This document shows positions 31,703-39,607 of a stretch of DNA of 64,000 bases, piece by piece (position 1 is the first letter of the stretch; each line of letters starts with the position of its first letter). The notes below the pieces were generated by a model. The model ran no database searches. It saw only the letters and a list, made by a program, of their open reading frames with translations, and was not told the DNA's origin. Origin of the DNA: Bisbaumannia pacifica (GTDB taxonomy: Bacteria; Pseudomonadota; Gammaproteobacteria; Pseudomonadales; Halomonadaceae); the NCBI RefSeq assembly GCF_007989625.1, contig NZ_BJUK01000010.1:40920-104919 (forward strand), in the 5' to 3' direction. Position numbers and translations under genes: made by a program.

Positions 31703-32572
31703 CTAAGAGTGGCGTGTCGTCGTTTTGGCTCGGATCAGCTCGCCGGCCCAGGGCCAGGCCTCCGGGTAGGCGTCGCCGTCGAGCACGAACTCCTGACCGC
31801 GGGCCGCCGCGCTAAGCTCGGTATGGGCGGCGTGCTGTCGCCAGCGCTGGCGATTGGCGTGGTAGCTCAGGGGAGGACGGCCATCGCCCGGATAGCACCA
31901 GGCGGGCAGCCGCCATTGGGAGACGCGATCCGCCTCGGGGGCCGTCAGGCGTCGCTCCGGTGTCAGGCCGGCGAAGGTTCCGGCGCCGGGCAGCGCCGCG
32001 TCGAGGCCCGGCAGGGCGAGGCGCCGGCGGGCCAGATAGAGCACGTTATTGGGATCAGGCCGGCGCCGGAAGTGGGGGTGATAGTGCGCCCAGGCGTAGT
32101 CGTCCCCCCTGGCCTGATCCACCGCTACCACCGACTCGACCTGCAGCCAGCCCCAGATGGCGTGGCAGGGCCGCGTGCCGGGTACCCAGCGCCAGCTGGT
32201 GGCGTGGCGCTCGACCCACCGGAAGAGGCCGAAGAACAGGAACAGGTCCCCGGGGCCGACTCCCTGGTTGCGCAGGTGGCCCTGGGCCTGGCCGCTCTGG
32301 CCGAAGATCGGTCGCCAGCCGGGCGCCCGCGGTAGCATGTCGGCGATCAGGTCGGGATCCAGGTGGGCGCCGCCCTCGGGCCCGACCTTGCCGCGGGTCA
32401 GTGGCGTGACCAGGCTCGCCAGCGGGGCGCCATCGACGGCGATATCGCCATAACGAATCGTCGAGGCGGCATCCGGAATCGGCAGCGCCAGCAGCCGGCC
32501 ATCCGGCAGGATGGGGCTAGGCACGCCGCCGGCGGCGGAGTCGAAGCCCTTGCGGCTAAGGATCAGTTTCAT
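31703..32572 (-). CDS. Nmad3-family putative nucleotide modification protein
   Basis: This 289-residue protein begins with the block I associate with nucleotide-modification-associated domain 3 (Nmad3): MKLILSRKGFDSAAGGVPSP (residues 1-20), then ILPDGRLLALPIPD. It also has HLDPDLIADMLPRAPGWRPIFGQ, a Trp/His-rich centre (WVERHATSWRWVPGTRPCHAIWG) and YAWAHYHPHF. Nmad domains were defined by comparative genomics in phage and bacterial DNA-hypermodification loci, and their biochemistry is unknown to me. Here no modification, restriction or phage gene is adjacent; its neighbours are broken GNATs and an AhpD-like protein. The family call is fairly confident; the function is not. Confidence 0.75.
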   Translation of the reverse strand: MKLILSRKGFDSAAGGVPSPILPDGRLLALPIPDAASTIRYGDIAVDGAPLASLVTPLTRGKVGPEGGAHLDPDLIADMLPRAPGWRPIFGQSGQAQGHLRNQGVGPGDLFLFFGLFRWVERHATSWRWVPGTRPCHAIWGWLQVESVVAVDQARGDDYAWAHYHPHFRRRPDPNNVLYLARRRLALPGLDAALPGAGTFAGLTPERRLTAPEADRVSQWRLPAWCYPGDGRPPLSYHANRQRWRQHAAHTELSAAARGQEFVLDGDAYPEAWPWAGELIRAKTTTRHS

Positions 32573-32655
32573 GCCGTCTCCCGGTCATGCATCGGTGGCA
32601 AGATGCTACCAGAGCGCGGCGAGATCGCCATCGACCGGCGCTGACTTCGCCGGGG

Positions 32656-33117
32656 TCAGTCGGGGCGGTAGCTGCCGGCCTCCATCGCGAAGCCGATCGC
32701 CAGGCGATTCCAGGCATTGATGGCGCAGATCGCCAGGGTCAGGTCGACCAGCGCCGGCTCCGAGAAGTGGGCGCGGGTGGCGTCGAAGAGGGCGTCGTCG
32801 ATGCCGCGTCCGGCGATCAGCGTATGGGCCTCGGCCCAGGCCAGGGCGGCCCGCTCGCGGGGCGTGAAGAAGGGCGTCTCGCGCCAGGCGCTCAGGGCAT
32901 AGAGGCGCTGCTCGCTCTCTCCGGCGCGTCGCGCCTCCTGGGTATGCCTGTCGATGCAGTAGGCGCAGCCATTGAGCTGAGAGACACGCGTCTTGACCAG
33001 CGTCAGCAGGCCGCCGCCGAGTTCGTCGCGGTGCCGGGCCGCCTTGGCCAGATGGGTCTCGATATCGACCAGCGGCCGGAGGGCCTCCGGGTTGGCGGCG
33101 AAGTAGTCCATTCGCAT
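32656..33117 (-). CDS. Carboxymuconolactone decarboxylase family, AhpD-like peroxidase
   Basis: This 153-residue protein is an AhpD-like CMD-fold protein with the active-site motif Cys51-Ala-Tyr-Cys54-Ile-Asp-Arg-His58 (NGCAYCIDRHTQEAR) and helices around ELGGGLLTLVKTRVSQLNG and FSEPALVDLTLAICAINAWNRLAIGF. Such proteins reduce peroxides through the CxxC pair or act as decarboxylases when the cysteines are absent; the cysteines are present here. Its start lies only 13 bases from the start of the divergent AraC gene, so its promoter must lie inside that coding sequence; TACAAT (minus strand, 33176-33181) is a candidate -10. Confidence 0.9.
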   Translation of the reverse strand: MRMDYFAANPEALRPLVDIETHLAKAARHRDELGGGLLTLVKTRVSQLNGCAYCIDRHTQEARRAGESEQRLYALSAWRETPFFTPRERAALAWAEAHTLIAGRGIDDALFDATRAHFSEPALVDLTLAICAINAWNRLAIGFAMEAGSYRPD

Positions 33118-33130
33118 GATGAGGGCTCCG

Positions 33131-34018
33131 ATGATGAGTGACAGCCACTACCCTAGTCCGGCAACGGCGCGCGGCATTGTAGTTTTGCGACGCCCGGCCA
33201 CCGGCCTGACGCTGCATCAGCTCAGGCCGCGGGGTCCCCTGCGCCATGTCGTGCAGAGCCTCTGGTGGGCGAAGGGAGGCGCCCCCGGGCCGGAGGAGGG
33301 CGTGGAGCTGTTGCATCCGGATGGCGGCCTGGGGGTGGTCTTCAGCTTCGGCACGTCGCCGCGACGGGATGCCCGACGGCACTCCGGCCCAGCCTGGGTC
33401 GATGGCCCCTCACTGCGTACCGCCCGGCTGGAGGTCAACGCCGGCCTGGAGCTGCTGGGCGTGCGCTTTTTGCCGGGCTGGGGTGGCGCCTTGCTGGGAG
33501 AGGCGCCGGAGTACCTGGCCGAGGCCGGGCTATTGCCGGCCCAGGCGCTGCGTCACCGTGCGCTTGATGCGCTGCATGAGCGGCTGCAGGCGGTCGAGGG
33601 GTTCGCGGCGCGGGCGGCCCTGCTGGAGCGTGACCTCCTCGCCTGGCTGCGGCATAGCGAGGCCCCGTCGCCGCTGCTGGGGGCGGCGCTAGAGTGGCAA
33701 CGTCGTCACCGGGGGCAGGGGAGTATCACGGCGCTGGCGGAGGAGCTGTCGGTTGGCCCGCGCCGTCTGCAGCGGCTGTTCCGGCGGCAACTGGGGCTCT
33801 CGCCCAAGCAGTACGCCCGGGTGGTGCGCGTCGCCCAGGGGCGGGCGCTGATCAAGCGGGCGGAGGGGCCCGGCGCGCTCACCGAGGCGGCCTATGCCGC
33901 CGGCTACTGCGACCAGGCCCACTTCGTTCATGACTTCACCGCGGTGACCGGCCTTACGCCGGGGGAATATCGCCGCCATGTGCAACGGCGTGAGGGGGAG
34001 CGTGGCCTGCGCTTATGA
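33131..34018 (+). CDS. AraC family transcriptional regulator
   Basis: This protein of about 295 residues has an N-terminal sensor half (LHQLRPRGPLRHVVQSLWWA, then a beta-barrel-like HPDGGLGVVFSFG) and a C-terminal AraC double helix-turn-helix (about 190-285). The latter has SITALAEELSVGPRRLQRLF, GLSPKQYARVVR and AAYAAGYCDQAHFVHDFTAV. The N-terminal type (DUF6597-like) usually senses small hydrophobic signals. It is head-to-head with the AhpD-like gene and tail-to-tail with a VOC gene, whose stop it overlaps by 6 bases. The exact start (33131 or 33134) is uncertain. Confidence 0.88.
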   Translation: MMSDSHYPSPATARGIVVLRRPATGLTLHQLRPRGPLRHVVQSLWWAKGGAPGPEEGVELLHPDGGLGVVFSFGTSPRRDARRHSGPAWVDGPSLRTARLEVNAGLELLGVRFLPGWGGALLGEAPEYLAEAGLLPAQALRHRALDALHERLQAVEGFAARAALLERDLLAWLRHSEAPSPLLGAALEWQRRHRGQGSITALAEELSVGPRRLQRLFRRQLGLSPKQYARVVRVAQGRALIKRAEGPGALTEAAYAAGYCDQAHFVHDFTAVTGLTPGEYRRHVQRREGERGLRL

Positions 34019-34441
34019 CGGCGGCGCTTCTTTCTCGCAGTTGATCATCCAGGCCACGCCGAAGCGGTCGACCAGCATGCCGAAGCGCTCGGCCCAGAAG
34101 GTCTCTTGCAGGGGCATCCGCAGCGTGCCGTTATCGGCCAGGGCGTCGAAGCGCCGCTCGGCCTCCTCGGGGGTGTCGACGCCGAGGGTCAGGGAGACCC
34201 CCTTGATGCCCTCGTAGGGGGCCGGGCACTCGGGAGTATTGTCCGACCCCATCAGCACCTGGCCATCCACCACCAGGCGGGCGTGCATGATCTTGTCGCG
34301 AACCGCGGCGGGCATCGCCTCCTCGGCCGGGGCCTCGCCGTAGGTGTGCATGGCGACGATCTCGCCGCCGAGGCAGCGCCGGTAAAATTCGAAGGCGGCG
34401 CGGCAGTCGCCGTCGAAGATCAGGTAAGCATTGAGCAGCAT
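34013..34441 (-). CDS. PhnB-like VOC family protein, likely ECF42 target
   Basis: This 142-residue protein matches PhnB-type VOC proteins: LLNAYLIFDGDCRAAFEFYRRCLG (about 2-25), MHARLVVDGQVLMGSDNTPE (about 52-71) and the ending ERFGMLVDRFGVAWMINC (about 119-136). Metal ligands are not obvious. Upstream on its own strand lies TGTCGA-N17-CGACTC, the same architecture as the promoter in front of the ECF42 sigma operon at 44.4 kb. It may therefore belong to that regulon. AAGGAG precedes the ATG. Confidence 0.87.
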   Translation of the reverse strand: MLLNAYLIFDGDCRAAFEFYRRCLGGEIVAMHTYGEAPAEEAMPAAVRDKIMHARLVVDGQVLMGSDNTPECPAPYEGIKGVSLTLGVDTPEEAERRFDALADNGTLRMPLQETFWAERFGMLVDRFGVAWMINCEKEAPPS

Positions 34442-34485
34442 GGAAGGCTCCTTCTCATGGTGAGGTGTTGAGCTGGAACACCCTA

Positions 34486-34514
34486 GAGTCGAACCGGGCA
34501 GGGGGATTTCGACA
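34486..34514 (-). promoter_or_regulatory. ECF42-type promoter for the VOC gene
   Basis: On the minus strand TGTCGA (34509-34514) is followed after exactly 17 bases by CGACTC (34486-34491), 45 bases before the VOC start. The -35 element and the AA that follows it are identical to those at 44416. I recall TGTCGA and a CG(A/T)C-type -10 as the consensus for ECF42 sigma factors. Confidence 0.55.
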
Positions 34515-34586
34515 GCCTAGGCCATATGCCGCCTCCGATTGTAGTGACGGAAGGTCGGCCCGCCGCCGGCGGGCCGGAGTCTCGGC

Positions 34587-35225
34587 TCAATAGGCGACGC
34601 TGAAGCGTTGGTCGGGATGGCGGGGCGTTTCCAGTTCGTCGAGCATGGCCACGGCGTAGTCCTGCACCGAGATGCGGCTCTGGCCCTCGGCGTCACTGAG
34701 CAGGCCGTCGCCGCCCAGGCGGAACTCGCCGCTGCGCTCGCCGGGGAAGATCTCGGCGGCCGGCGAGAGCATCGTCCAGGCCTGGGTCTGCTGGGCACGC
34801 AACCGCTCCAGGGCGGCCTTGGCACCCTCGGCGGTGGCGCGATAGGCATCGGGGAACCCCGGGGCGTCGAGCAACAGCTGACCCGGTGCCACCTCCAGGG
34901 AGGCCGCGCCGCCGACCACCAGCAGGCGCGGCACGCCGGCGGCCTGGGTGGCGGCGAGGATGGCGTCGAAGCCTTTCAGGTAGTAGCCGTAGACGTCGGC
35001 CTGAGCATGGCCGCTGAAGGCGCTGAGCACTACCTCGGCGCCGCGCAGCTGCTCGGTGAGGGCGGCGGTGTCGAGGGCGTCGCTCTTCTCGACGCTGAGG
35101 CCATCGCGGGCGGCGAGCCGCTCGGGGCGGGTGACCAGGGCCTTGACCTCATGGCCGCGGGCGAGGGCCTCGTCGAGCAGGGCCGAACCGATAAAACCGC
35201 TGGCGCCGATCAATGCAATCTTCAT
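34587..35225 (-). CDS. NAD(P)-binding atypical SDR (NAD(P)H-binding YwnB-like)
   Basis: This 212-residue protein has a Rossmann start MKIALIGASGFIGSALLDEA (G-A-S-G-F-I-G at residues 7-13), followed by ARGHEVKALVTRP (about 22-34), DALDTAALTEQLRGAEVVLS (about 49-68) and PRLLVVGGAASLEV (about 98-111). This places it with atypical SDRs that bind NAD(P)H, such as YwnB. The catalytic Tyr-Lys pair is not apparent, as is usual for this group. It is divergent from a LysR gene that has a palindromic operator in the shared spacer. A reductase role in stress tolerance is likely but unproven. Confidence 0.88.
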   Translation of the reverse strand: MKIALIGASGFIGSALLDEALARGHEVKALVTRPERLAARDGLSVEKSDALDTAALTEQLRGAEVVLSAFSGHAQADVYGYYLKGFDAILAATQAAGVPRLLVVGGAASLEVAPGQLLLDAPGFPDAYRATAEGAKAALERLRAQQTQAWTMLSPAAEIFPGERSGEFRLGGDGLLSDAEGQSRISVQDYAVAMLDELETPRHPDQRFSVAY

Positions 35226-35306
35226 CTCGTGTCTCCTGGTTCAGGGGGAAGATGAGCGCATTGTGGGTGGGTTGATTGATTTGAAAAATAGCCGTTCTGA
35301 TATTTT

Positions 35307-35329
35307 ACTGTTATCCATCTGATAACAGT
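35307..35329. promoter_or_regulatory. Perfect 9+9 palindrome, LysR operator
   Basis: ACTGTTATC and GATAACAGT flank 5 bases (CATCT) and end 8 bases before the LysR start. Within it lies an ATC-N5-GAT core with T-N11-A spacing. This is the typical autoregulatory site of a LysR gene divergent from its target. Confidence 0.7.
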
Positions 35330-35337
35330 GAGGCCCC

Positions 35338-36252
35338 ATGTCCCGTCCTGACGAACTCGACCTCAATGGCCTGCCGCTCTTCCTGGCGCTGGTGGAGGCG
35401 GGCAGCTTCACCGCCGCGGCGGACCGGCTGGGCTGCACCAAGACCAAGGTCAGCCTGCAGATCCGCCAGCTGGAGGAACGCCTGGGGGTGACGCTGTTCC
35501 AGCGCACCACCCGCCGGGTCCAGCCGACCCAGGCCGGAGAGACCCTCTATCGCGAGTGCCGGCCGTTGCTGGCCGGGTTGCAGGAGGCGTTGGCCAGCGC
35601 GGAGGGCGATGGCCATCGGCTGCGCGGCGCGCTGCGCCTGACCGCCCCGGAAGACTACGCGACCCGGGTGCTGGGGCCGGCGGTGGTCGAGTTCGGGCAG
35701 CGGCATCCGGCGCTGCGCATCGAGCTGCGCAGTGGTGACCGGATCAGCGACATGCTGGAAGAGGGCATCGACCTGGCCTTTCGCCTGGGCTGGCTGAAGG
35801 ATTCCACGTTGCGGTCTCGCTCCCTGGGGACGTTCCAGCAGTGCCTGGTGGCCTCGCCCGATTACCTGGCGCGGCATGGCACGCCGGAGGATCCCGAGGC
35901 GTTGACCGAACATGCCTGGGTGGCCTTCACGCCGCTGGCCTCGCCCCTGACCTGGACCTTCCGGCGCGGCGAGGAGAGCCGCCGGGTGCAGATGAAGGCG
36001 CGGCTCGCCGCCAACTCCACCGCGGCGCTAAGCGCCCTGCTGGTGGCGGGAGGGGGGATCTCGGTGATGGCCGATATCTCGGCCGAGGCGGAGCTGCGTG
36101 CCGGGCGCCTGGTGCGGGTGCTGCCGGCCTGGTCGCTGCCCAGCGGCGGCGTGCATGCGGTCTATCCGCCGGGACGCCACCTGCCGGCGCGGGTGCGGGC
36201 CTTTATGGACTTCTTCCAGGCCTGGCAGGCGGGCGAGCCCGGCTCGCTCTGA
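35338..36252 (+). CDS. LysR family regulator of the divergent SDR
   Basis: This 304-residue protein has the LysR helix-turn-helix (residues 5-64; GSFTAAADRLGCTKTKVSLQI across the helices) and the DcaR/YafC-like effector domain typical of regulators paired with short-chain reductases: LRLTAPEDYATRVLGPAVVE, DLAFRLGWLKDSTLRSRSLG and ANSTAALSALLVAGGGI. It sits divergently from the NAD(P)-binding protein gene and directly behind a perfect palindrome. It therefore probably regulates both. The effector is unknown. Confidence 0.9.
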   Translation: MSRPDELDLNGLPLFLALVEAGSFTAAADRLGCTKTKVSLQIRQLEERLGVTLFQRTTRRVQPTQAGETLYRECRPLLAGLQEALASAEGDGHRLRGALRLTAPEDYATRVLGPAVVEFGQRHPALRIELRSGDRISDMLEEGIDLAFRLGWLKDSTLRSRSLGTFQQCLVASPDYLARHGTPEDPEALTEHAWVAFTPLASPLTWTFRRGEESRRVQMKARLAANSTAALSALLVAGGGISVMADISAEAELRAGRLVRVLPAWSLPSGGVHAVYPPGRHLPARVRAFMDFFQAWQAGEPGSL

Positions 36253-36276
36253 TCCTTACGACGGCGGCGCTGCCCG

Positions 36277-36825
36277 TCACCCTGGTTGGGCCAGGCGTTC
36301 CTGCACCATCTCGCAGAGGGCCTCTACCGGTTGCTGCGAGTCGAGCCGCATGACGGGGCACGCGAGTCGGCGTAGCCAGCGTTCATGCAGGTCGCGGCTG
36401 CGCAGCGGTGACTTGCCGGTGTCGTAGCGCCTGGCCCACGCCATGAACTCCCGATGAGCATCATGCATATCACCGCCCGGCTCGATGTGCTCCCCGTAGC
36501 GCGACCGCTCACGGTCGAGCAGTCGCCGCATGCGCAGCTCATGGGGAAGCGAGAGAAAGATCGCCAGGGTGAAATGGTGAAGCAAGGGATCGCCCCAACT
36601 GCATAAGGAGCCGGCCAGAACCCAGGAATCGTGGTCCGCGATCTCGTGCTCGATCAGGGCGATTCGCTCGGCAGGCGCACGCTTGGTGGTGAACGGAGGG
36701 TCGGTGGGCTGCCAATAGTAGGCATCGGTATCCAGAAAGGGGATATCCAGATGCCTGGCCAGCGCCGCGCCCAGGGTCGTCGTTCCTGACCCCGAGGCAC
36801 CGAAGAGATGCAGTCGTATCGCCAT
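36277..36825 (-). CDS. P-loop nucleotide kinase-like ATPase
   Basis: This 182-residue protein is a small P-loop protein of the shikimate/adenylate-kinase-like type: HLFGASGSGTTTLGAALARHL with Walker A G-A-S-G-S-G-T-T-T (residues 8-16), DIPFLDTDAYYW (about 22-33), then SWVLAGSLCSWGDPLLHHF and a lid-like Arg-rich region RMRRLLDRERSRYG. These uncharacterised ATPases resemble adenylate kinase but with unknown substrates. Walker A has Thr in place of the usual Lys-Ser/Thr (GSGTTT), an oddity shared by a recognised subgroup. The ATG at 36825 lacks a clear ribosome site. Confidence 0.8.
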   Translation of the reverse strand: MAIRLHLFGASGSGTTTLGAALARHLDIPFLDTDAYYWQPTDPPFTTKRAPAERIALIEHEIADHDSWVLAGSLCSWGDPLLHHFTLAIFLSLPHELRMRRLLDRERSRYGEHIEPGGDMHDAHREFMAWARRYDTGKSPLRSRDLHERWLRRLACPVMRLDSQQPVEALCEMVQERLAQPG

Positions 36826-37021
36826 GCGTTGTTCGTCCCTGACATGGAGAGGAGCGATCCGTCGCCCCGCTTGGCAATGACTCGATGGCCATTGGCGCGG
36901 GCGGCGCATTATAGCCATCTTGCGTCATGGGGCAAGCGGCGCGGCAGGGCCGGCCCGGGCAGGGAGCGATCGTCACGGGCCGGCGGTGGGAGTCGCCGAG
37001 CACCGTGTGCTTGGCCATGAG

Positions 37022-37051
37022 GCCGAGCGGCATTCCTGCCTGCCGCTCGGC
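37022..37051 (-). terminator. Hairpin behind the gene remnant
   Basis: Eleven-base arms (GCCGAGCGGCA and TGCCGCTCGGC) with an 8-base loop lie 16 bases after the stop of the minus-strand remnant. A terminator here supports a former or present gene ending at 37067. The other part of the gap (36826-37021) shows nothing recognisable. Confidence 0.4.
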
Positions 37052-37066
37052 TCGTTTGCGCGGCGA

Positions 37067-37221
37067 TCAGCGCATCAGGTGGGCGACGGCCTTGCCCGGG
37101 TAGTCCTTCCGGCGGTCGTCCATCCAGGTGTTGTCCCGTAGGGGGGGCTCCCGTTCATTGACCTGGCGGATCTTATGATGGGTGGCGGGGCGTCACCGGC
37201 GAAGCTGCGCAGCAGCTCCAC
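37067..37221 (-). pseudogene. Short frameshifted gene remnant of unknown family
   Basis: Two adjacent frames look coding. From a GTG at 37221, VELLRSFAGDAPP runs for about 13 codons, then a neighbouring frame continues HHKIRQVNEREPPLRDNTW and MDDRRKDYPGKAVAHLMR to a TGA at 37067, followed by a hairpin. No single frame has a start codon and the whole length. I do not recognise the family. It may be a decayed gene or one with a sequencing error; otherwise the 405-base gap between the P-loop gene and the AraC gene is empty. Confidence 0.3.
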
Positions 37222-37230
37222 GATCCATTG

Positions 37231-38109
37231 TCACGATACCTGGCTCGTTGATTGCCTCAGCTGCGAGGGGGCCAGGCCCCTGGCCCGGCGAAAGCGGCTG
37301 GCCAGGTGACTCGAGGAGCTGAAGCCGCAGGCCAGGGCGATCTCGGCCAGTGGCAGGGCGGTATCGCGCAGCAGCGTCTCGGCCCGCGCCAGACGGCGCT
37401 GCAGTACGTACTGGTGGGGGGTGAGGCCCTGACTGCGCTTGAACATGCGTGCGAAGTGGTACTCGCTGAGCTGGACCCGGGCGGCCAGCTCGGCGAGGGG
37501 CAGCGGCCGGTCGAGGTGGGCCTCGATATAGTCGCGTATCTGGCCCAGGCGGTGAGGAGCGAGGCCGCCTCGCGGGCGGGGCGGCGGCCGATGGCGCTGG
37601 CCGTAGGCATCGAGCAGATGCACCAGCAGCAGGGTGATGGCGCTGTCCAGGGCCAGGCGGTCGGCCGGCTCCTGCCAGTCGAGGGCGAGTAGCCAGTGGC
37701 GGTAGAGGCTGGCGATGCGCGGGTCCTCGGCGAAGGTGCACTCGTCCAGCAGCAGCCCGGAGGCTTCCCGGTCCCAGACCCGCTCGGCGAGTCCCTTGAG
37801 GTGCTCATCGGTGAAGTAGAGGTGGGCGAATTCCAGGGGGCCGCGGATATCCCACAGGGAATCGTGTTGGGCCGGCATCAGGCAGAAGCGGTCGGGGGCG
37901 CCGCCGTTGCGCCAGCCGCCGGGCGTCTGCCGATAGGACTCGTAGCCATCGGCGACATAGAGGCTTAGGGTGTGGTGGCCGGGTTGCTCCAGGGCGATCC
38001 GGTCGGCGTCGTTGCGCCACTGGGCCAGGCCGATGCCGCCGTCGAGCCGGGTGGCTCGCATCAGGCTGGCTTGGCGTTGACTCAGGTTCTCGAATACGTG
38101 GTACGGCAT
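37231..38109 (-). CDS. AraC family transcriptional regulator
   Basis: This 292-residue protein has an N-terminal cupin-like sensor half (PDRFCLMPAQHDSLWDIRGP, about 90-109) and a C-terminal AraC domain (about 185-285) with RPLPLAELAARVQLSEYHF, GLTPHQYVLQRRLARAETLL and ALACGFSSSSHLASRFRRA. The start at 38109 has GAGGAGAGG 4 bases upstream. It is divergent from a DMT exporter, and two GCGCAAGAA direct repeats 20 bases apart lie in the spacer. It probably activates the exporter in response to a substrate. Confidence 0.9.
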   Translation of the reverse strand: MPYHVFENLSQRQASLMRATRLDGGIGLAQWRNDADRIALEQPGHHTLSLYVADGYESYRQTPGGWRNGGAPDRFCLMPAQHDSLWDIRGPLEFAHLYFTDEHLKGLAERVWDREASGLLLDECTFAEDPRIASLYRHWLLALDWQEPADRLALDSAITLLLVHLLDAYGQRHRPPPRPRGGLAPHRLGQIRDYIEAHLDRPLPLAELAARVQLSEYHFARMFKRSQGLTPHQYVLQRRLARAETLLRDTALPLAEIALACGFSSSSHLASRFRRARGLAPSQLRQSTSQVS

Positions 38110-38188
38110 GGCCCTCTCCTCCTCGCCTCTCGATGGTAGCCAGCCGCCGACGCCGGGCCAAGCGGTTGGAGGCCCAGGCAGAGAAAAA

Positions 38189-38217
38189 GCGCAAGAATCG
38201 GCTACCCGGCGCAAGAA
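38189..38217. promoter_or_regulatory. Two GCGCAAGAA direct repeats, likely AraC sites
   Basis: GCGCAAGAA occurs at 38189-38197 and 38209-38217, exactly 20 bases (two helical turns) apart, which is the geometry of two AraC half-sites. They lie midway between the AraC gene and the divergent DMT exporter. Confidence 0.6.
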
Positions 38218-38290
38218 GCTGAATGCCCGGCAGGCCCGGCTCGGCGACACTCGGCGACTCCGAGCCTGAAGTCACCCAAGGAGCGCCACC

Positions 38291-39214
38291 ATGAACCTGA
38301 TCCTGTATGCCGCCACCGTGCTGATCTGGGGCACCACCTGGATCGCCATCGCCTTCCAAGTGGGGGAGGTGCCGGTGATGCTGTCGGTCTTCTACCGTTT
38401 CGCCCTGGCCGCCGGCCTGCTGTTGCTGTGGCTGGCGCTCCGCGGACGCTTGCGGCGCCTCGGCGCGCGCGATCACCTGCTCTGCGCCCTGCAGGGCCTG
38501 TGCGTCTTCTGCCTCAATTTCTATTTCTTCTACACCGCCGCCGCCTATATCACCAGCGGCCTGATCGCCGTGGTGTTCTCCATGGCGGTGCTGTTCAATG
38601 CCGCCAATGGCGTGCTCTTCTTCCGCCAGGCGATCACGCCGCGGCTGCTGGTGGCGGCCGCCCTGGGCCTGGTCGGCATGCTCTGCCTGTTCTGGCCGGA
38701 AATTCGCCGTGAGGCGCTGGGATCGGGGGTGCTGCTGGGCCTGGGCTGCGCACTGCTGGGCACCTACGGCTTCTCCCTGGGCAATATGCTCAGCCTGCGC
38801 CACCAGCGCCGCGGCCTGGACCTGCTCTCCACCAACGCCTACGCCATGGCCTATGGCGCCCTGCTGATGCTGGCGCTGGTGCTGGCCAGCGGCACGCCTT
38901 TCACGCTGGATACCTCGCCGAGCTACCTGGGCGCCCTGGTCTATCTGGCGGTGTTCGGTTCGGTGGTCGGCTTCGGCACCTATTTCGCCCTGGTGGGGCG
39001 GATCGGCGCCGGCCCGGCGGCCTATGCCACCCTGCTATTCCCGGTGGTGGCCCTGGGCATCTCCACCCTGGTCGAGGATTACCGCTGGACGCCGCTCGCC
39101 CTGATCGGGCTGGTGACGATTCTGGTCGGCAACGCCGTGATGTTCTACCGGCCGCGGGCGAGGATGCCGGCACCAGAATCGCAGTCAGCGTCCGGCCCCC
39201 GCTCGGCCGTCTGA
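38291..39214 (+). CDS. DMT superfamily (EamA) exporter
   Basis: This 307-residue protein has ten helices in two EamA repeats. The N-terminal NLILYAATVLIWGTTWIAIA is typical of the RhaT/EamA group, as is the GVLFFRQAITPRLLVAAALG block in the middle. The loop before helix 10 holds EDYRWTPLALIGLVTILVGN. AAGGAG lies 8 bases before the ATG. The divergent AraC regulator probably controls it. EamA members export amino acids, purines or drugs; the substrate is not evident. Confidence 0.9.
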   Translation: MNLILYAATVLIWGTTWIAIAFQVGEVPVMLSVFYRFALAAGLLLLWLALRGRLRRLGARDHLLCALQGLCVFCLNFYFFYTAAAYITSGLIAVVFSMAVLFNAANGVLFFRQAITPRLLVAAALGLVGMLCLFWPEIRREALGSGVLLGLGCALLGTYGFSLGNMLSLRHQRRGLDLLSTNAYAMAYGALLMLALVLASGTPFTLDTSPSYLGALVYLAVFGSVVGFGTYFALVGRIGAGPAAYATLLFPVVALGISTLVEDYRWTPLALIGLVTILVGNAVMFYRPRARMPAPESQSASGPRSAV

Positions 39215-39217
39215 CGC

Positions 39218-39556
39218 TCAAAACGGATCGCGGAAATGATCGCGGATACGCCGCGGGGCCTTGTCCCGCCAGGCGGCGACCAGGGCCTCGCGGACCCGGG
39301 GGTGGGGCGCCTCGCCCAGGCGCACCTGGATCTGGCCGGGAGCGTCACCGGGAGCCGGGCGAAAGGCCCCGGGGCTGGCCGCGACGATCTCGGCCTGGGC
39401 CTCGGGGGCAAGCCACAGGGTGGCCCAGCTCGCCTCGGGGTAACCCAAACGGGCGAAGATCTTGCCGCCGACTCGATAGTCGGGGTGATCCTGCTCGGCA
39501 TGTTCCACGACCCCGGGCAGGCCCAGGGCCAGGGCACGAAATTCGGCTTCCGTCAT
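39218..39556 (-). CDS. MmcQ/YjbR family DNA-binding-like protein
   Basis: This 112-residue protein is an MmcQ/YjbR-type CyaY-like double-wing fold: MTEAEFRALALGLPGVVE, then HPDYRVGGKIFARLG (about 24-38), WATLWLAPEAQ, and the basic C-terminus WRDKAPRRIRDHF. YjbR is a predicted DNA-binding protein of unknown role. It starts 52 bases from the LysR gene and stops 3 bases before the DMT exporter stop (convergent). Confidence 0.88.
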   Translation of the reverse strand: MTEAEFRALALGLPGVVEHAEQDHPDYRVGGKIFARLGYPEASWATLWLAPEAQAEIVAASPGAFRPAPGDAPGQIQVRLGEAPHPRVREALVAAWRDKAPRRIRDHFRDPF

Positions 39557-39607
39557 TAGCGCCTCCCGGCCGCCCCGGAGGGGGCTCGTTCTCAGGATAG
39601 ATCGCGC

